DNA from: Streptomyces sp. DG2A-72
GTDB lineage: Bacteria; Actinomycetota; Actinomycetes; Streptomycetales; Streptomycetaceae
Direction: 5' to 3'
Assembly (NCBI RefSeq): GCF_030499575.1
Contig: NZ_JASTLC010000001.1
Coordinates: 9,324,001-9,388,000 of the forward strand
Length of the DNA: 64,000 nt
The notes under the pieces are model-generated. The model saw only the letters and a list, made by a program, of their open reading frames with translations, searched no databases and was not told where the DNA came from. Within the stretch, counting starts at the first letter, position 1, and each line of letters opens with the position of its first letter. The position numbers and the translations under genes were made by a program. Below are positions 25,633 through 34,531 of the stretch, one piece after another.

Positions 25633-26409
25633 TTAGTCGAGTCCGCCGAGTACGTTCTGGTCCCAGTCGATCACCGAACCGGTGACCACGCCCGACCGGT
25701 CCGACAGCAGGAAGACCACGAAGTCCGCGATCTCGTCCGGCTGGCCCAGCTTTCCCATCGGCAGCTTCGCGGCAGCCTCCTCACGCCAGTCGTCGCCGGC
25801 GCCGTGGAAGGTCCTCTGGGTCGCGTCCTCGCCCTCGGTCGCGGTCCAGCCGATGTTCAGGCCGTTGATCCGGATCCGGTCCCAGCGGTGGGCGTGCGCC
25901 GCGTTGCGGGTCAGGCCGATGAGCCCGGCCTTGGCGGCGACGTACGGCGCGAGGAACGGCTGTCCGCCGTGGGCCGAGGACGTGATGATGTTGACGATCG
26001 TGCCGGGCGCCTTGCGCGCCACCATGTCCTCGACGGCGGCCTGCATGGTGAAGAAGGGCGCCCTGAGGTTGATCGCGATGTGCTGGTCGAACAGCTCGGG
26101 CGTGGTGTCCAGCAGCGTGCCCCGTGAGGTCAGTCCCGCCGAGTTGACCAGGCAGTCGATCCGGCCGTACGCGGCGACGACGTCACCGACGACGGTCTTC
26201 GCCTGCCCGGCGTCCGCCAGGTCGGCCCGGATGAACATGGCCTTCCCGTCGCCGGCCGTCAGCTCGGACACCAGCTCCTCACCGAGGGCCGGACGCCGGC
26301 CGGTGACGGCCACCACCGCTCCCTCGCGGACCGCGGCCCGCGCGATGGCGGCACCGACACCCTGGCTGCCGCCGCCCACGAGGACGACCTTGTCGTCGAG
26401 AAGTCCCAT
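25633..26409 (-). CDS. Short-chain dehydrogenase/reductase
   Basis: 258 residues from ATG 26409. Classical SDR: GGGSQGVGAAIA, RADLAD, NSAGLTSRG, catalytic Ser in NIITSSAHGG, and YVAAKAGLIGLTRNAA. The usual Asn-Ala-Gly (NAG) is NSAG here. GWTATEGEDATQRTFHGAGD forms the substrate loop and the C-terminus is GSVIDWDQNVLGG. It probably oxidises or reduces a polyol-derived alcohol. It lies between the IolG-like and dioxygenase genes with short spacers, so the three act in one pathway. Confidence 0.93.
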   Translation of the reverse strand: MGLLDDKVVLVGGGSQGVGAAIARAAVREGAVVAVTGRRPALGEELVSELTAGDGKAMFIRADLADAGQAKTVVGDVVAAYGRIDCLVNSAGLTSRGTLLDTTPELFDQHIAINLRAPFFTMQAAVEDMVARKAPGTIVNIITSSAHGGQPFLAPYVAAKAGLIGLTRNAAHAHRWDRIRINGLNIGWTATEGEDATQRTFHGAGDDWREEAAAKLPMGKLGQPDEIADFVVFLLSDRSGVVTGSVIDWDQNVLGGLD

Positions 26410-26425
26410 GTCTGGTCGGGTCCTT

Positions 26426-27568
26426 TCAGCTCTCGCGCCGCTCGGCGCCGGCCCGCAGCTCGTCACGCAGAGCCTCGGATGTCCATGCCTCACGCACGGC
26501 CCGCCGTACGACGTCGGCCTGCGAGGGCGGGGCCAGTCCGTCGACCGGCGGATCGCTGTCGAGGTTGGTGGGGAAGGGGTAGCCCTCGGCGCTCGCCGCG
26601 ATGACGTTGTCCAGCCAGCGCTCGCCTTCGGACCTGCGCTTGAGCAGCACGGGGAAGAGGGCGTTCGCGATCGCCTCCCGGTCCACCGTCTCCATCGCCC
26701 GACCGAACGCGGAGGACACCTGGAGGAGATTGGCCATCCGCCGGATGTCCGCGGAGCGGTTGGTGCCGGCGGCGTGGAACAGGGCCGGGTTGAAGAAGAC
26801 GGCGTCGCCCTTGGCGAGCGGGAGCTGGACGTGCCGGTCCGCGAAACAGTCCTGGAACTCCGGCAGTCGCCACGCCAGATAGCCGGGCTCGTACGACTGC
26901 GAGTACGGCAGGTACATCGTCGGGCCGGACTCCACCGGCATGTCGCAGTGCGCGACCGCGCCCTGAAGTGTGAGCACGGGGGAGAGGCGGTGGACGTGCG
27001 CCGGGTAGGCGGCGGCCGTCTCGTTGGAGAGGAACCCGAGGTGGTAGTCCCGGTGTGCGGTCTGGGCCGCGCCGCCCGGGTTGACCACGTTGACCTGTGA
27101 GGTGACCTGGTAGCCGGGGCCGAGCCAGGCCTGCGAGACGAGGGCCAGGATGTCGTTGGCGTAGTAGTCGGCGAACGCCTCGGGGTCGTACAGGGCCGCC
27201 TTCTCCAGCGCGTTCCACACCCGGTCGTTGGCACCGGGCTTCGCGAAGTGGTCACCGGCGCTCGCGCCCGAGGCGCGCTGCTCGGCGATCAGGGCGTCGA
27301 AGACGGTGGTCAGCCGGTCGACGGCGTCCAGGTCCGGGAAGGCCCGCCGGCAGACGACGATGCCGGGTCCGTCGGTCAGCGCTCGGACCAGCTCGGCCTG
27401 GACGTCCCGGCGGCTCGCGTCGCGCAGCCGGTCGCTGTCGTACACCAGGACGTTCCGCTCCACGGCCGCGGCGTGCCGGTAGTCGGCGGCCTCGGTCGTC
27501 CGCTCGACCAGCGCGCGGAAGGCGTCGAGGTCGCAGTCCTGCTCGGCCGGCCAGGAGGTGGAGGACAT
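26426..27568 (-). CDS. Phytanoyl-CoA dioxygenase (PhyH)-family Fe(II)/2-oxoglutarate oxygenase
   Basis: 380 residues from ATG 27568 with GAAGGGA upstream. The jelly-roll core has the His-x-Asp of the facial triad in AQTAHRDYHLGFLSN, and the second His plus 2-oxoglutarate-binding Arg in ALFHAAGTNRSADIRRMANL. MPVESGPTMYLPYSQSYEPG lines the site. The family hydroxylates diverse small molecules. First gene of a three-gene unit with an SDR and an IolG-like dehydrogenase, which points to hydroxylation of an inositol-like or other polyol substrate; that role is inference and would be unusual in known inositol pathways. Confidence 0.88.
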   Translation of the reverse strand: MSSTSWPAEQDCDLDAFRALVERTTEAADYRHAAAVERNVLVYDSDRLRDASRRDVQAELVRALTDGPGIVVCRRAFPDLDAVDRLTTVFDALIAEQRASGASAGDHFAKPGANDRVWNALEKAALYDPEAFADYYANDILALVSQAWLGPGYQVTSQVNVVNPGGAAQTAHRDYHLGFLSNETAAAYPAHVHRLSPVLTLQGAVAHCDMPVESGPTMYLPYSQSYEPGYLAWRLPEFQDCFADRHVQLPLAKGDAVFFNPALFHAAGTNRSADIRRMANLLQVSSAFGRAMETVDREAIANALFPVLLKRRSEGERWLDNVIAASAEGYPFPTNLDSDPPVDGLAPPSQADVVRRAVREAWTSEALRDELRAGAERRES

Positions 27569-27582
27569 CGTCGTCCCTTCGG

Positions 27583-27622
27583 TGACAGCGGCGACTCAGC
27601 CCTGTCATTCTTGTCAGTACAA
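27583..27622. promoter_or_regulatory. Operator-like dyads between dioxygenase unit and LacI gene
   Basis: TGACAG (27583-27588) and CTGTCA (27602-27607) are inverted, and TTGTCAGTACAA (27611-27622) has TTGT/ACAA arms. Both are in the 118-bp divergent gap, making it the likely control region for the adjacent LacI protein. Confidence 0.5.
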
Positions 27623-27686
27623 ACCCTTCGAACAACCAGCAGGCAGCCATCAAAAACCCCTCAGGGCAACCGAAGGAGCCGTCCGC

Positions 27687-28709
27687 ATGGGCCACCCCTT
27701 CCCGATCCGGGAGATCGCACGTCAGGCAGGGCTGAGCGAGGCCACCGTCGACCGCGTGCTCAACGGGCGGGGAGGCGTGCGGGAGAGCACCGAGCGCGAG
27801 GTCCGGCAGGCCATCGCCGATCTGGACCGGCAGCGCACCCAGGTCCGGCTGGTCGGCCGCACCTTCATGATCGACATCGTCATGCAGACGCCGGAACGGT
27901 TCTCCACCGCCGTACGCGCCGCGCTCGAGGCCGAGCTGCCGTCCCTGCACCCGGCCGTCGTACGCTCCCGGTTCCACTTCAGGGAGACCGGCCCGGTGCG
28001 GGAGCTGACCGCGACGCTGGACCGGATCGCCCGGCGCGGCTCGCAGGGCGTGATCCTCAAGGCGCCCGACGTCCCCGAGGTCACGGCCGCCGTCACCAGG
28101 CTCGCGGAGGCGGGCATTCCGGTGGTGACCCTGGTGACGGACCTGCCCGCGACGCCCCGCCTCGCCTACGTCGGCATAGACAACCGGGCCGCCGGGGCGA
28201 CCGCCGCGTACCTCATGGGCCAGTGGCTCGGAGACCGCCCCGGCAATGTGCTCACCAGCCTCAGCAGCGGGTTCTTCCGCAACGAGGAGGAGCGCGAGAT
28301 GGGCTTCCGCAGTGCCATGCGCGCCCGGCATCCGGACCGCACGCTGGTCGAGATCGCCGAGGGACAGGGCCTCGACGCCACGCAGTACGATCTCGTCCGC
28401 GCCGCTCTGAAACGCGACCCGGACATTCGCGCGGTCTACTCGATCGGCGGCGGCAACATCGCCACCCTGCGCGCCTTCGAGGACCTGGGCCGGGAGTGCG
28501 TGGTGTTCGTCGCGCACGACCTCGACCACGACAACACCCGGCTGCTGCGCGAGCACCGGCTGTCCGCCGTCCTCCACCACGACCTGCGCCAGGACATGCG
28601 CGAGGCCTGCCACCTGGTCATGCGGGCCCATGGAGCCCTGCCGCCCGCGGGACCGGCCCTGCCGTCCGCGATCCAGGTCGTGACGCCGTACAACATGCCT
28701 ACGGCGTGA
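27687..28709 (+). CDS. LacI-family regulator with ribose-type sensor domain
   Basis: 340 residues from ATG 27687, GAAGGAG at 27672-27678. The HTH is IREIARQAGLSEATVDRVLN with a hinge that differs from standard LacI (RGGVRESTEREVRQAI). The sensor has VILKAPDVPEVTAAV, YVGIDNRAAGATAAYLMG and VYSIGGGNIATLRA. Divergent from the dioxygenase-SDR-dehydrogenase unit and probably its repressor. The gene overlaps the convergent second Gfo/Idh gene by 11 bp. Confidence 0.92.
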   Translation: MGHPFPIREIARQAGLSEATVDRVLNGRGGVRESTEREVRQAIADLDRQRTQVRLVGRTFMIDIVMQTPERFSTAVRAALEAELPSLHPAVVRSRFHFRETGPVRELTATLDRIARRGSQGVILKAPDVPEVTAAVTRLAEAGIPVVTLVTDLPATPRLAYVGIDNRAAGATAAYLMGQWLGDRPGNVLTSLSSGFFRNEEEREMGFRSAMRARHPDRTLVEIAEGQGLDATQYDLVRAALKRDPDIRAVYSIGGGNIATLRAFEDLGRECVVFVAHDLDHDNTRLLREHRLSAVLHHDLRQDMREACHLVMRAHGALPPAGPALPSAIQVVTPYNMPTA

Positions 28710-29850
28710 CCCAGGCACCGCTCTCGGCCGATCGCGCCATCGCGTCGAGTACGGCCGCACTGTGCACGGCGTCCGCGAGCGTCGCCCCGTACGGTGTGCC
28801 CTCCGCGATCGAGCGCAGGAAGCGGTGGGCCTCGATGACCTTGAGGTCGTCGTAGCCCATGCTGTTGGCCGCGCCCGGCTGGAAGGCGGCGTACTCGCCG
28901 TCGCCCGGCCCGACGTAGACCGTGCTGACGGGCTGGTCCTGGTACGTCGTGCCGCGGCTGACGCCCAGTTCGTTCATACGGCGGAAGTCCCAGAAGACGG
29001 CTCCCTCGGTGCCGTGCACCTCGAAGCCGTAGTTGTTCTGCTCGCCGACCGCGACCCGGCTGGCCTCCAGGACACCGCGGGCGCCTGAGGCGAAGCGCAG
29101 CAGGCAGCTCACGTAGTCCTCGTTCTCGACCGGGCCGAGTGCGCCGCCCGTGGCGCGGGTGTGACCGGCGGTGGCGCCGAGGGGACGGGCCCGCTCGGGG
29201 ACGAAGATCGCCGTGTCGGCGGTGAGGGACGCGATGTCGCCCAGCAGGAAGCGGGCCAGGTCGGCGCCGTGCGAGGCGAGGTCGCCCAGCACTCCGCTGC
29301 CGCCGCGTTCCCGCTCGTACCGCCAGGTCAGCGCGCCCTCGGGATGCGCCGCGTAGTCGCTGAAGAGCCGGATGCGGACATGGGTGACCGTGCCGATGTC
29401 GCCGGCGGCGATCAGCTCGCGGGCGGTCGCGACGGCGGGCGCGTTGCGGTAGTTGAAGCCGACCGCGCTCTGCACGCCGGCCTTGGCCACGGCGTCGGCG
29501 ACCGACCGGGCGTCGTCGGCGGTCAGGCCGACCGGCTTCTCGATCCAGATGTGCTTGCCGGCCTCCGCCATCGCGACGCCGATCTCGCGGTGCAGGAAGT
29601 TCGGGGCGGTGATGCTGACCGCCTGGACGCGGGGATCGGCGGCCACCTCGCGCCAGTCGCGGGTGGCCGAGGCGAAGCCGAACTGGGCGGCGGCCTCCTC
29701 GGCCCGGCCGGGCACCTCCTCGGCGACGGTCACGAGTTCGGGCCGGAGGGGCAGTTGGGGGTAGTGGTGCGGGACTCGGGCGTACGCCTGGGTGTGCACC
29801 CGGCCCATCCAGCCGAATCCGACGACGGCGACACCGAGCGTATCCACCAT
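28699..29850 (-). CDS. Gfo/Idh/MocA oxidoreductase (second paralogue)
   Basis: 383 residues from ATG 29850, with AGAGGGG upstream. VAVVGFGWMGRVHTQAYARV is the dinucleotide motif, IWIEKPVGLTADD the EKP, and GFNYRNAPAVATARELIAAG the following strand. GSGVLGDLASHGADLARFLL carries the catalytic residues. The C-terminal half (ENEDYVSCLLRFASGARGVL, NSMGYDDLKVIEAHRFL) is typical of the longer members that act on inositols or amino-inositol-like sugars. Divergent from its own LacI gene at 29981, with palindromic operators between. Confidence 0.93.
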   Translation of the reverse strand: MVDTLGVAVVGFGWMGRVHTQAYARVPHHYPQLPLRPELVTVAEEVPGRAEEAAAQFGFASATRDWREVAADPRVQAVSITAPNFLHREIGVAMAEAGKHIWIEKPVGLTADDARSVADAVAKAGVQSAVGFNYRNAPAVATARELIAAGDIGTVTHVRIRLFSDYAAHPEGALTWRYERERGGSGVLGDLASHGADLARFLLGDIASLTADTAIFVPERARPLGATAGHTRATGGALGPVENEDYVSCLLRFASGARGVLEASRVAVGEQNNYGFEVHGTEGAVFWDFRRMNELGVSRGTTYQDQPVSTVYVGPGDGEYAAFQPGAANSMGYDDLKVIEAHRFLRSIAEGTPYGATLADAVHSAAVLDAMARSAESGAWVTP

Positions 29851-29882
29851 GAGAGCCCCTCTTCGGCCCCCTTGGGCCTCTT

Positions 29883-29976
29883 TGGACCGGTCCATTCCCT
29901 GTCCAGGCCACCCTGAGCGGGGTTTCCGCATGGTGTCAAGGGCTTTGACAAGACGTCCACCTCGTGGAACGGTCCA
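29883..29976. promoter_or_regulatory. LacI-type operators in the divergent gap
   Basis: TGGACCGGTCCA (29883-29894) is a perfect 12-bp palindrome with a central CG, the LacI signature. TGGAACGGTCCA (29965-29976) is a one-mismatch copy ending four bases before the LacI ATG. Between them TGTCAA (29934-29939) and TTGACA (29945-29950) form another dyad; TTGACA could be the -35 of the LacI gene. Confidence 0.75.
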
Positions 29977-29980
29977 CTTC

Positions 29981-30991
29981 ATGAGAGCGCCGACCATCCG
30001 AGACGTGGCCGAACGCGCCGGTGTCTCCAAGTCGCTGGTCTCCCTGGTGCTGCGCGGCTCCGCGCAGGTACGGCCGGAGAAGCGGGACGCCGTGCTGCGG
30101 GCGGTGCGCGAGCTCGGCTACCGCCCCAACGCCGCCGCGCGCAGCCTCAGCGAGCAGCGCTCCCGCACGGTCGGCGTCCTCCTCAACGACCTGCGCAACC
30201 CGTGGTTCGTAGACCTGCTGGACGGCCTCAACTCCCTGCTGCACGACAACGGCCTGCACATGCTGCTGGCCGACGCCCGCCTCAACCGCCGCATAGGCCA
30301 GGACCTCGCCCGTCCCTTCCTGGACCTCCAGGTCGACGGCCTGGTCGTGGTCGGCACGCTGCCCGACCCGGCGGCACTCGGGGCGGTCGCCGAGCGGATC
30401 CCGGTCGTCGTCGCGGGCGCGCGCGAGGCGGTGCCGGCCGGCGTCGACGTGGTCGCGGGCGACGACGAGAAGGGCGCGCGGCTGGTCACCGGGCACCTCA
30501 TCGGGCTCGGCCACCGGCGGATCGCGCACATCGCGGGCTTCGGCGCGGTCGGCGAACTGCGGCGGCGCAGCTTCGAGGAGACGATGCGGGCGCACGGTCT
30601 CGTGGACGGTGCCGTGGTCGAGCCCAGCGACATGACCGAGGAGGGCGGCTACCGGACCACCGTCCGGCTGCTGAGCCGCCCCGACCGGCCCACCGCCGTC
30701 TTCGCCGTCAACGACATCGCGTCCGCCGGTGCCCTGTCGGCCGCCGACGAGCTGGGCCTGCGGGTCCCGCGCGATGTGTCCGTCGTCGGCTACGACAACA
30801 CCAGCATCTCCCGGCTGCGCCACGTCTGGCTCACCACGGTGGACAGCGCCGGGCATGAGGTCGGCCGCCGGGCGGCCCGACGCCTGCTCGACCGGTTCGA
30901 GGGACGCGGGGGGCAGGGGGACGTCCACCTCGCCGTGCCGACGCTGGAGATCCGGGGGACGACGGGACCGCCGCACAGGTTGACGGCGTAG
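29981..30991 (+). CDS. LacI-family regulator of the second Gfo/Idh gene
   Basis: 336 residues from ATG 29981. Textbook LacI: TIRDVAERAGVSKSLVSLVL then RPNAAARSLSEQRSRTVGVL, sensor segments VDGLVVVGTLP, AVFAVNDIASAGALSAADEL, VPRDVSVVGYDNTSISRLRH. No Shine-Dalgarno is seen; an operator copy occupies 29965-29976, so translation may be leaderless and strongly autoregulated. It is divergent from the Gfo/Idh gene, and the ligand is probably that enzyme's substrate. Confidence 0.94.
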   Translation: MRAPTIRDVAERAGVSKSLVSLVLRGSAQVRPEKRDAVLRAVRELGYRPNAAARSLSEQRSRTVGVLLNDLRNPWFVDLLDGLNSLLHDNGLHMLLADARLNRRIGQDLARPFLDLQVDGLVVVGTLPDPAALGAVAERIPVVVAGAREAVPAGVDVVAGDDEKGARLVTGHLIGLGHRRIAHIAGFGAVGELRRRSFEETMRAHGLVDGAVVEPSDMTEEGGYRTTVRLLSRPDRPTAVFAVNDIASAGALSAADELGLRVPRDVSVVGYDNTSISRLRHVWLTTVDSAGHEVGRRAARRLLDRFEGRGGQGDVHLAVPTLEIRGTTGPPHRLTA

Positions 30992-31129
30992 GCCTTGCGC
31001 AGCGTCTCGTGCACCGGGTGACGGGGACGCAGGTGCCGGGTGATCGTTTACGGGACACTCTGTACGGCCCGTGAGGGGGAGCACCCGTAGTGGCCAGACG
31101 GGCGTTCCTGCCCGAACTGCCCCCGCGCT

Positions 31130-31328
31130 CGCCTCCGCCCTCGCGCACGGCTGAGCGCACATCATCGCCGAGCGCGGACCGCACCGCGGCTGGGCCGCCC
31201 TGCGCTCGGTGCTGCGCACCCTCCTCGACGAGTGGCCCCTGGTCGCGGCCGTACTGCCGCTGCTGATCGGCGCGATGGACGCGACGCTCGGGCTGGTCGT
31301 AGTCGTGGCGAATGCGTTCATCAAGTAG
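31130..31328 (+). pseudogene. 3' remnant of a membrane-protein gene
   Basis: The last 330 bp before the methyltransferase hold no intact gene, but one frame keeps a coherent C-terminus: AHIIAERGPHRGWAALRSVL, then WPLVAAVLPLLIGAMDATLG and VVVVANAFIK before TAG at 31326-31328. It would be one hydrophobic segment. A TGA interrupts the frame just before AHIIAERG. The parent family is not recognised. Confidence 0.4.
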
Positions 31329-32142
31329 GGCAGTCCCGTCCTTCGGTCTTACGGCCGTACACCGCCCACGCGCGGCCAGTGAGCCGGATGGAGCCGTCCG
31401 CCGAGTTGGGGACGGCGGCCCGGAAACCGTCCCGCAGGCGGTCACGGTCGGCCGGGGTGACGGCGGCCACATAGCCCGGGGCAGGGCCCTGGCCGGCGAG
31501 GAACGGCTGCCACAGGTCGGTGAAGTCGGCGAAGACAGTTGGCACTTCGACGGGCGCGACGGATACCTCCACGAGGCCCGCGCCCGTCCACAGCGTGCGG
31601 AGCGGTTCGGGCCGGCAGACGGGGAATCGGCGGCCCTCGTCGAGCATCGCCGCTGCCGGGTCCAGCGCGACGGCCGTGTCCCAGAACCGGCGCAGGAACT
31701 GCATGCCTTCGCCGTAGTCCCACACGTAGGCCGCGGCCAGACCGCCGGGCCGCAGCGCCCGCACCATCTCGGCGAGCGCCCCCGCGGGCGACGGAAGGAA
31801 GTTCAGCGTGAGACCGCTGACCACCACGTCGTACGCCGCACCGCGCACCGGAAGCGACATCGCGTCCGCCACGACGAAGTGCACCGGACCCGGAACCGTC
31901 GCGCGGGCCGAGCGCACGAACTCCTCCGACCGGTTGCACGCCACCAGCAGGCGAGGGCGGTGCCGGGCGGTCGCGACCGCCGACAGCGCGCCCGTACCGC
32001 AGCCCACGTCGAGCCAGCGCAGAGCGTCCGCGCAGTCGAGCCCCGCGACGAACTCCTCCGCCACCCGTCGGCTCCAGCGGCCCATGAACCGGTCATAGGC
32101 GGGCCCCGCCGCCCACACGTCGAACCGCCGTTCGTTCTCCAT
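31321..32142 (-). CDS. SAM-dependent class I methyltransferase
   Basis: 273 residues from ATG 32142. Motif I is WLDVGCGTGALSAVA (about 43-57), followed by VVADAMSLPVRGAAYDVVVS and MVRALRPGGLAAAYVWDYGE. The first 20 residues (RRFDVWAAGPAYDRFMGRWS) are typical of UbiE-like small-molecule methyltransferases. Start choice is uncertain: a 21-bp tandem duplication of ATGGAG...GGTGGCCCC puts a second in-frame ATG at 32163, and a third lies at 32229; none has a good ribosome site. Substrate unknown; neighbours give no hint. Confidence 0.88.
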   Translation of the reverse strand: MENERRFDVWAAGPAYDRFMGRWSRRVAEEFVAGLDCADALRWLDVGCGTGALSAVATARHRPRLLVACNRSEEFVRSARATVPGPVHFVVADAMSLPVRGAAYDVVVSGLTLNFLPSPAGALAEMVRALRPGGLAAAYVWDYGEGMQFLRRFWDTAVALDPAAAMLDEGRRFPVCRPEPLRTLWTGAGLVEVSVAPVEVPTVFADFTDLWQPFLAGQGPAPGYVAAVTPADRDRLRDGFRAAVPNSADGSIRLTGRAWAVYGRKTEGRDCPT

Positions 32143-32183
32143 GGGGCCACCATCCCGCTCCATGGGGCCACCGTCCCGGGAAT
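32142..32183. repeat. 21-bp tandem duplication at the methyltransferase start
   Basis: On the minus strand GGTGGCCCCATGGAG occurs twice, 21 bp apart, giving two in-frame starts (MERDGGP / MENERR). The duplication changes the N-terminus by seven residues. Confidence 0.6.
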
Positions 32184-32272
32184 CCCGGTCGCCAGCACGA
32201 CAAGGCTCCGAGCTGAATGAGTCATCCATGAATTGGTTGACTTTTGGCTGAGCGATCCAGAGGATTCCAGGG

Positions 32273-33745
32273 GTGACCCACACCGAGCGCACGCCCCTGA
32301 GTCCGGCTCTGCCCTCCGACCTGGACGACGCGGTCCACCGCTGCCTCGTCGCGGGCTTCGACGGCACCACGTCCGTCCCCGACACGCTCAAGCGGCTCAT
32401 CGACCGTGGACTTGGCGGGGTCATCCTGTTCACCCGCAATGTGCGGGACGCGGCGCAGGTCCGCGAACTCACCGACACGCTACGGGCGTTGCGTCCCGAC
32501 CTGCTGGTGGCCATCGACAACGAGGGCGGCGGCATCGGACACCTGGTGCGTGCAGGTGCCCCGGAGGTGCCCGGCTCCTACGCCCTCGGCGTCGTCGACG
32601 ACCCCGAGCTGACCGCCCGCTGCGCCGACGCCCTCGCCGGACACCTCGCCTCGCTGGGCATCACGGCCTCGTACGCTCCCGTCGCCGACCTGCAGCACCA
32701 GCCCCTCAACCCGATCGTGCGGACACGTTCCTTCGGCGCCGACCCCGATGTGGCCTCCCGCCACCTGAGCGCCTGGATCGCCGCGACCGAGGCGCGCGGG
32801 ATCGCCTCGTGCGCCAAGCACTTCCCGGGGCACGGCGGCACGGTCACCGACAGCCACCACGAGACGGCCGTCGATCCGCGGCCGTACGACGAACTCGACC
32901 TCGCGCCCTTCCGGGCCGCGATCGCCGCGGGCGTGCCGATGCTGATGAGCGCGCACGTCGTCTTTCCTGCGCTGGATCCCGACCGGCCCGCCACGCTCAG
33001 CCCGCGCATTCTCAGCGGGCTGCTCCGGGACGAACTCGGCTTCGAGGGCGTGCTGGTGAGCGACGCGCTGGAGATGAAGGCGATCGCCGACCGGTACGGC
33101 GAGGCTGCGGGGGCGCGGCTCGCTCTGGACGCCGGGGCGGATCAAGTCATCGTGGCTGTACCGGACTTGGGGGTGACGCTGGCCTGCCGGGACGCGGTGT
33201 TCGATGCGTTGCGGACCGGTGAGCTGTCGGAAGGGCGGGTGCGGGAGGCCGCGGGGCGGGTGCAAGGGCTCGCTCGGCGGTACGCGACTGAGGCCGCGGT
33301 GGTTTCCGGGTGGGACGCGGGGGTGGGGCTGGAGGCCGCACGGCGGGCGGTGCGGGGGCAGAGCGAGCCGATGCGGTTGCGTGGAGCGTTCGTCGTCGAT
33401 CTGTTTCCGCCGCCGCATCCGGCGCTCAACTGGGGTGGGGAGGATCTGTTGAGCGAGGTGCGGGAGGTCGACGGTACGGCTTCGGGGGTGGCGGTCACGG
33501 GGGAGCCGGCGGATTCCGGTGCGCTGGTGGACGAGATCTCGCGGATGGCCGGTGAGTCGCCGTTGGTCGTCGCCACGTGTGATGCCGGGCTGTATCCCTG
33601 GCAGGAGCGGATGCGGGATGCGGTGGTGGGGCGGCGGTCGGACGCGGTGCGGGTGGATACCGGGCTGCCGGAGGGGGGTGCGTTGTGTTCGTTCGGGCGC
33701 GGGCGGGTCAATCTGCGGGCCGTGGCAGAGGTGCTGAGCGCATAG
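32273..33745 (+). CDS. Glycoside hydrolase family 3, NagZ-like beta-N-acetylhexosaminidase
   Basis: 490 residues from GTG 32273 with AGAGGA at 32259-32264. The barrel has AIDNEGGGIGHL, GITASYAPVADLQ, KHFPGHG (182-188) with the Asp/His dyad in TVTDSHH (193-196), and nucleophile Asp264 in VLVSDALEMKAI. These mark the NagZ branch that removes N-acetylhexosamine by a Lys/His-assisted mechanism. The extra C-terminal domain of about 150 residues has no recognised motif. No signal peptide, so cytosolic. Convergent with the VanY-like gene (38-bp overlap). Confidence 0.93.
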   Translation: MTHTERTPLSPALPSDLDDAVHRCLVAGFDGTTSVPDTLKRLIDRGLGGVILFTRNVRDAAQVRELTDTLRALRPDLLVAIDNEGGGIGHLVRAGAPEVPGSYALGVVDDPELTARCADALAGHLASLGITASYAPVADLQHQPLNPIVRTRSFGADPDVASRHLSAWIAATEARGIASCAKHFPGHGGTVTDSHHETAVDPRPYDELDLAPFRAAIAAGVPMLMSAHVVFPALDPDRPATLSPRILSGLLRDELGFEGVLVSDALEMKAIADRYGEAAGARLALDAGADQVIVAVPDLGVTLACRDAVFDALRTGELSEGRVREAAGRVQGLARRYATEAAVVSGWDAGVGLEAARRAVRGQSEPMRLRGAFVVDLFPPPHPALNWGGEDLLSEVREVDGTASGVAVTGEPADSGALVDEISRMAGESPLVVATCDAGLYPWQERMRDAVVGRRSDAVRVDTGLPEGGALCSFGRGRVNLRAVAEVLSA

Positions 33746-34457
33746 GCATGGCCCGCCATTGCTGCATCCTCGGGTCGTGCGTGGGATCGGCATACATGGC
33801 GGGGCAACCGTCATCGACGGCTTCGGGGCGCAGTTCGTAGTGCCAGGGCTCGTTGGCGTAGATCTGGCACAGGCCGTACTCGGCGCCGTGCTCGGACAGC
33901 CACGTCGTGGCATTGTCCTGCCCTATGTCGATCGCGTCCCCCGACACGTGAGGTGACGTGTCCGCTGTGGCCACCCATCGAGCGGCTTCTTCCTCCGAGC
34001 CGTACTTCGCGACCGCCTCACGAAGAAGCTGATTCTGCAGCTCCGCGGAACGCCAGCCGCTGTTGACGTAGAACTTGACGCCGTCGCCGGCGGCATCCGT
34101 CGCCGCCTCGCGCACGGCCTGGAGCAGCTCGGGGTCGAGCTTGGTGACGCCCGGATACCCGTCGTCGAACACGGTCACGCCGTCAGGGAGAGCGCCGTCA
34201 GCCTCGCCGAGCACACCCTTGTGGTCTGCACGCTTGCGGTCGCCCTGAGGAGCGTCGGTGGGTGATGCCGCTGAGGAGGGCGGGAACGCCGGCGAGGAGG
34301 GCAAGGAAGCCGGCGAGGAGACCGAGGACGCCAGCGACTGCCAGATGAGGACGTCGACAAGCGTCGCGCTGATGGCCACAAAGGCAGCGAGGACGGCCGA
34401 TCGCGTACGGCGGGCTGCTTTTCGTGCTGATGCGCTGTATGTCATGCCCGCAGTCAA
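33708..34457 (-). CDS. VanY-like D,D-carboxypeptidase (peptidase M15), membrane-anchored
   Basis: 249 residues from ATG 34457 (ATG 34445 is also possible). One N-terminal membrane segment (RSAVLAAFVAISATLVDVLI) is followed by a Ser/Pro-rich linker and an extracytoplasmic M15 domain. Zinc motifs are SPHVSGDAIDIG (His and Asp) and NEPWHYE (Glu and His); VKFYVNSGWRSAELQNQLLR holds the substrate Arg. It would trim D-Ala from peptidoglycan stem peptides. Divergent from vanR with a 74-bp gap, so likely VanR-controlled. The 3' end overlaps the NagZ-like gene. Confidence 0.92.
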   Translation of the reverse strand: MTAGMTYSASARKAARRTRSAVLAAFVAISATLVDVLIWQSLASSVSSPASLPSSPAFPPSSAASPTDAPQGDRKRADHKGVLGEADGALPDGVTVFDDGYPGVTKLDPELLQAVREAATDAAGDGVKFYVNSGWRSAELQNQLLREAVAKYGSEEEAARWVATADTSPHVSGDAIDIGQDNATTWLSEHGAEYGLCQIYANEPWHYELRPEAVDDGCPAMYADPTHDPRMQQWRAMPMRSAPLPRPAD

Positions 34458-34531
34458 GGCAGCGCGGTGTTGCCGGCCCGTATGCGGTTTTCGATACGGC
34501 GACGATATGTGCCGACTCGTAGCCTTGGAGT

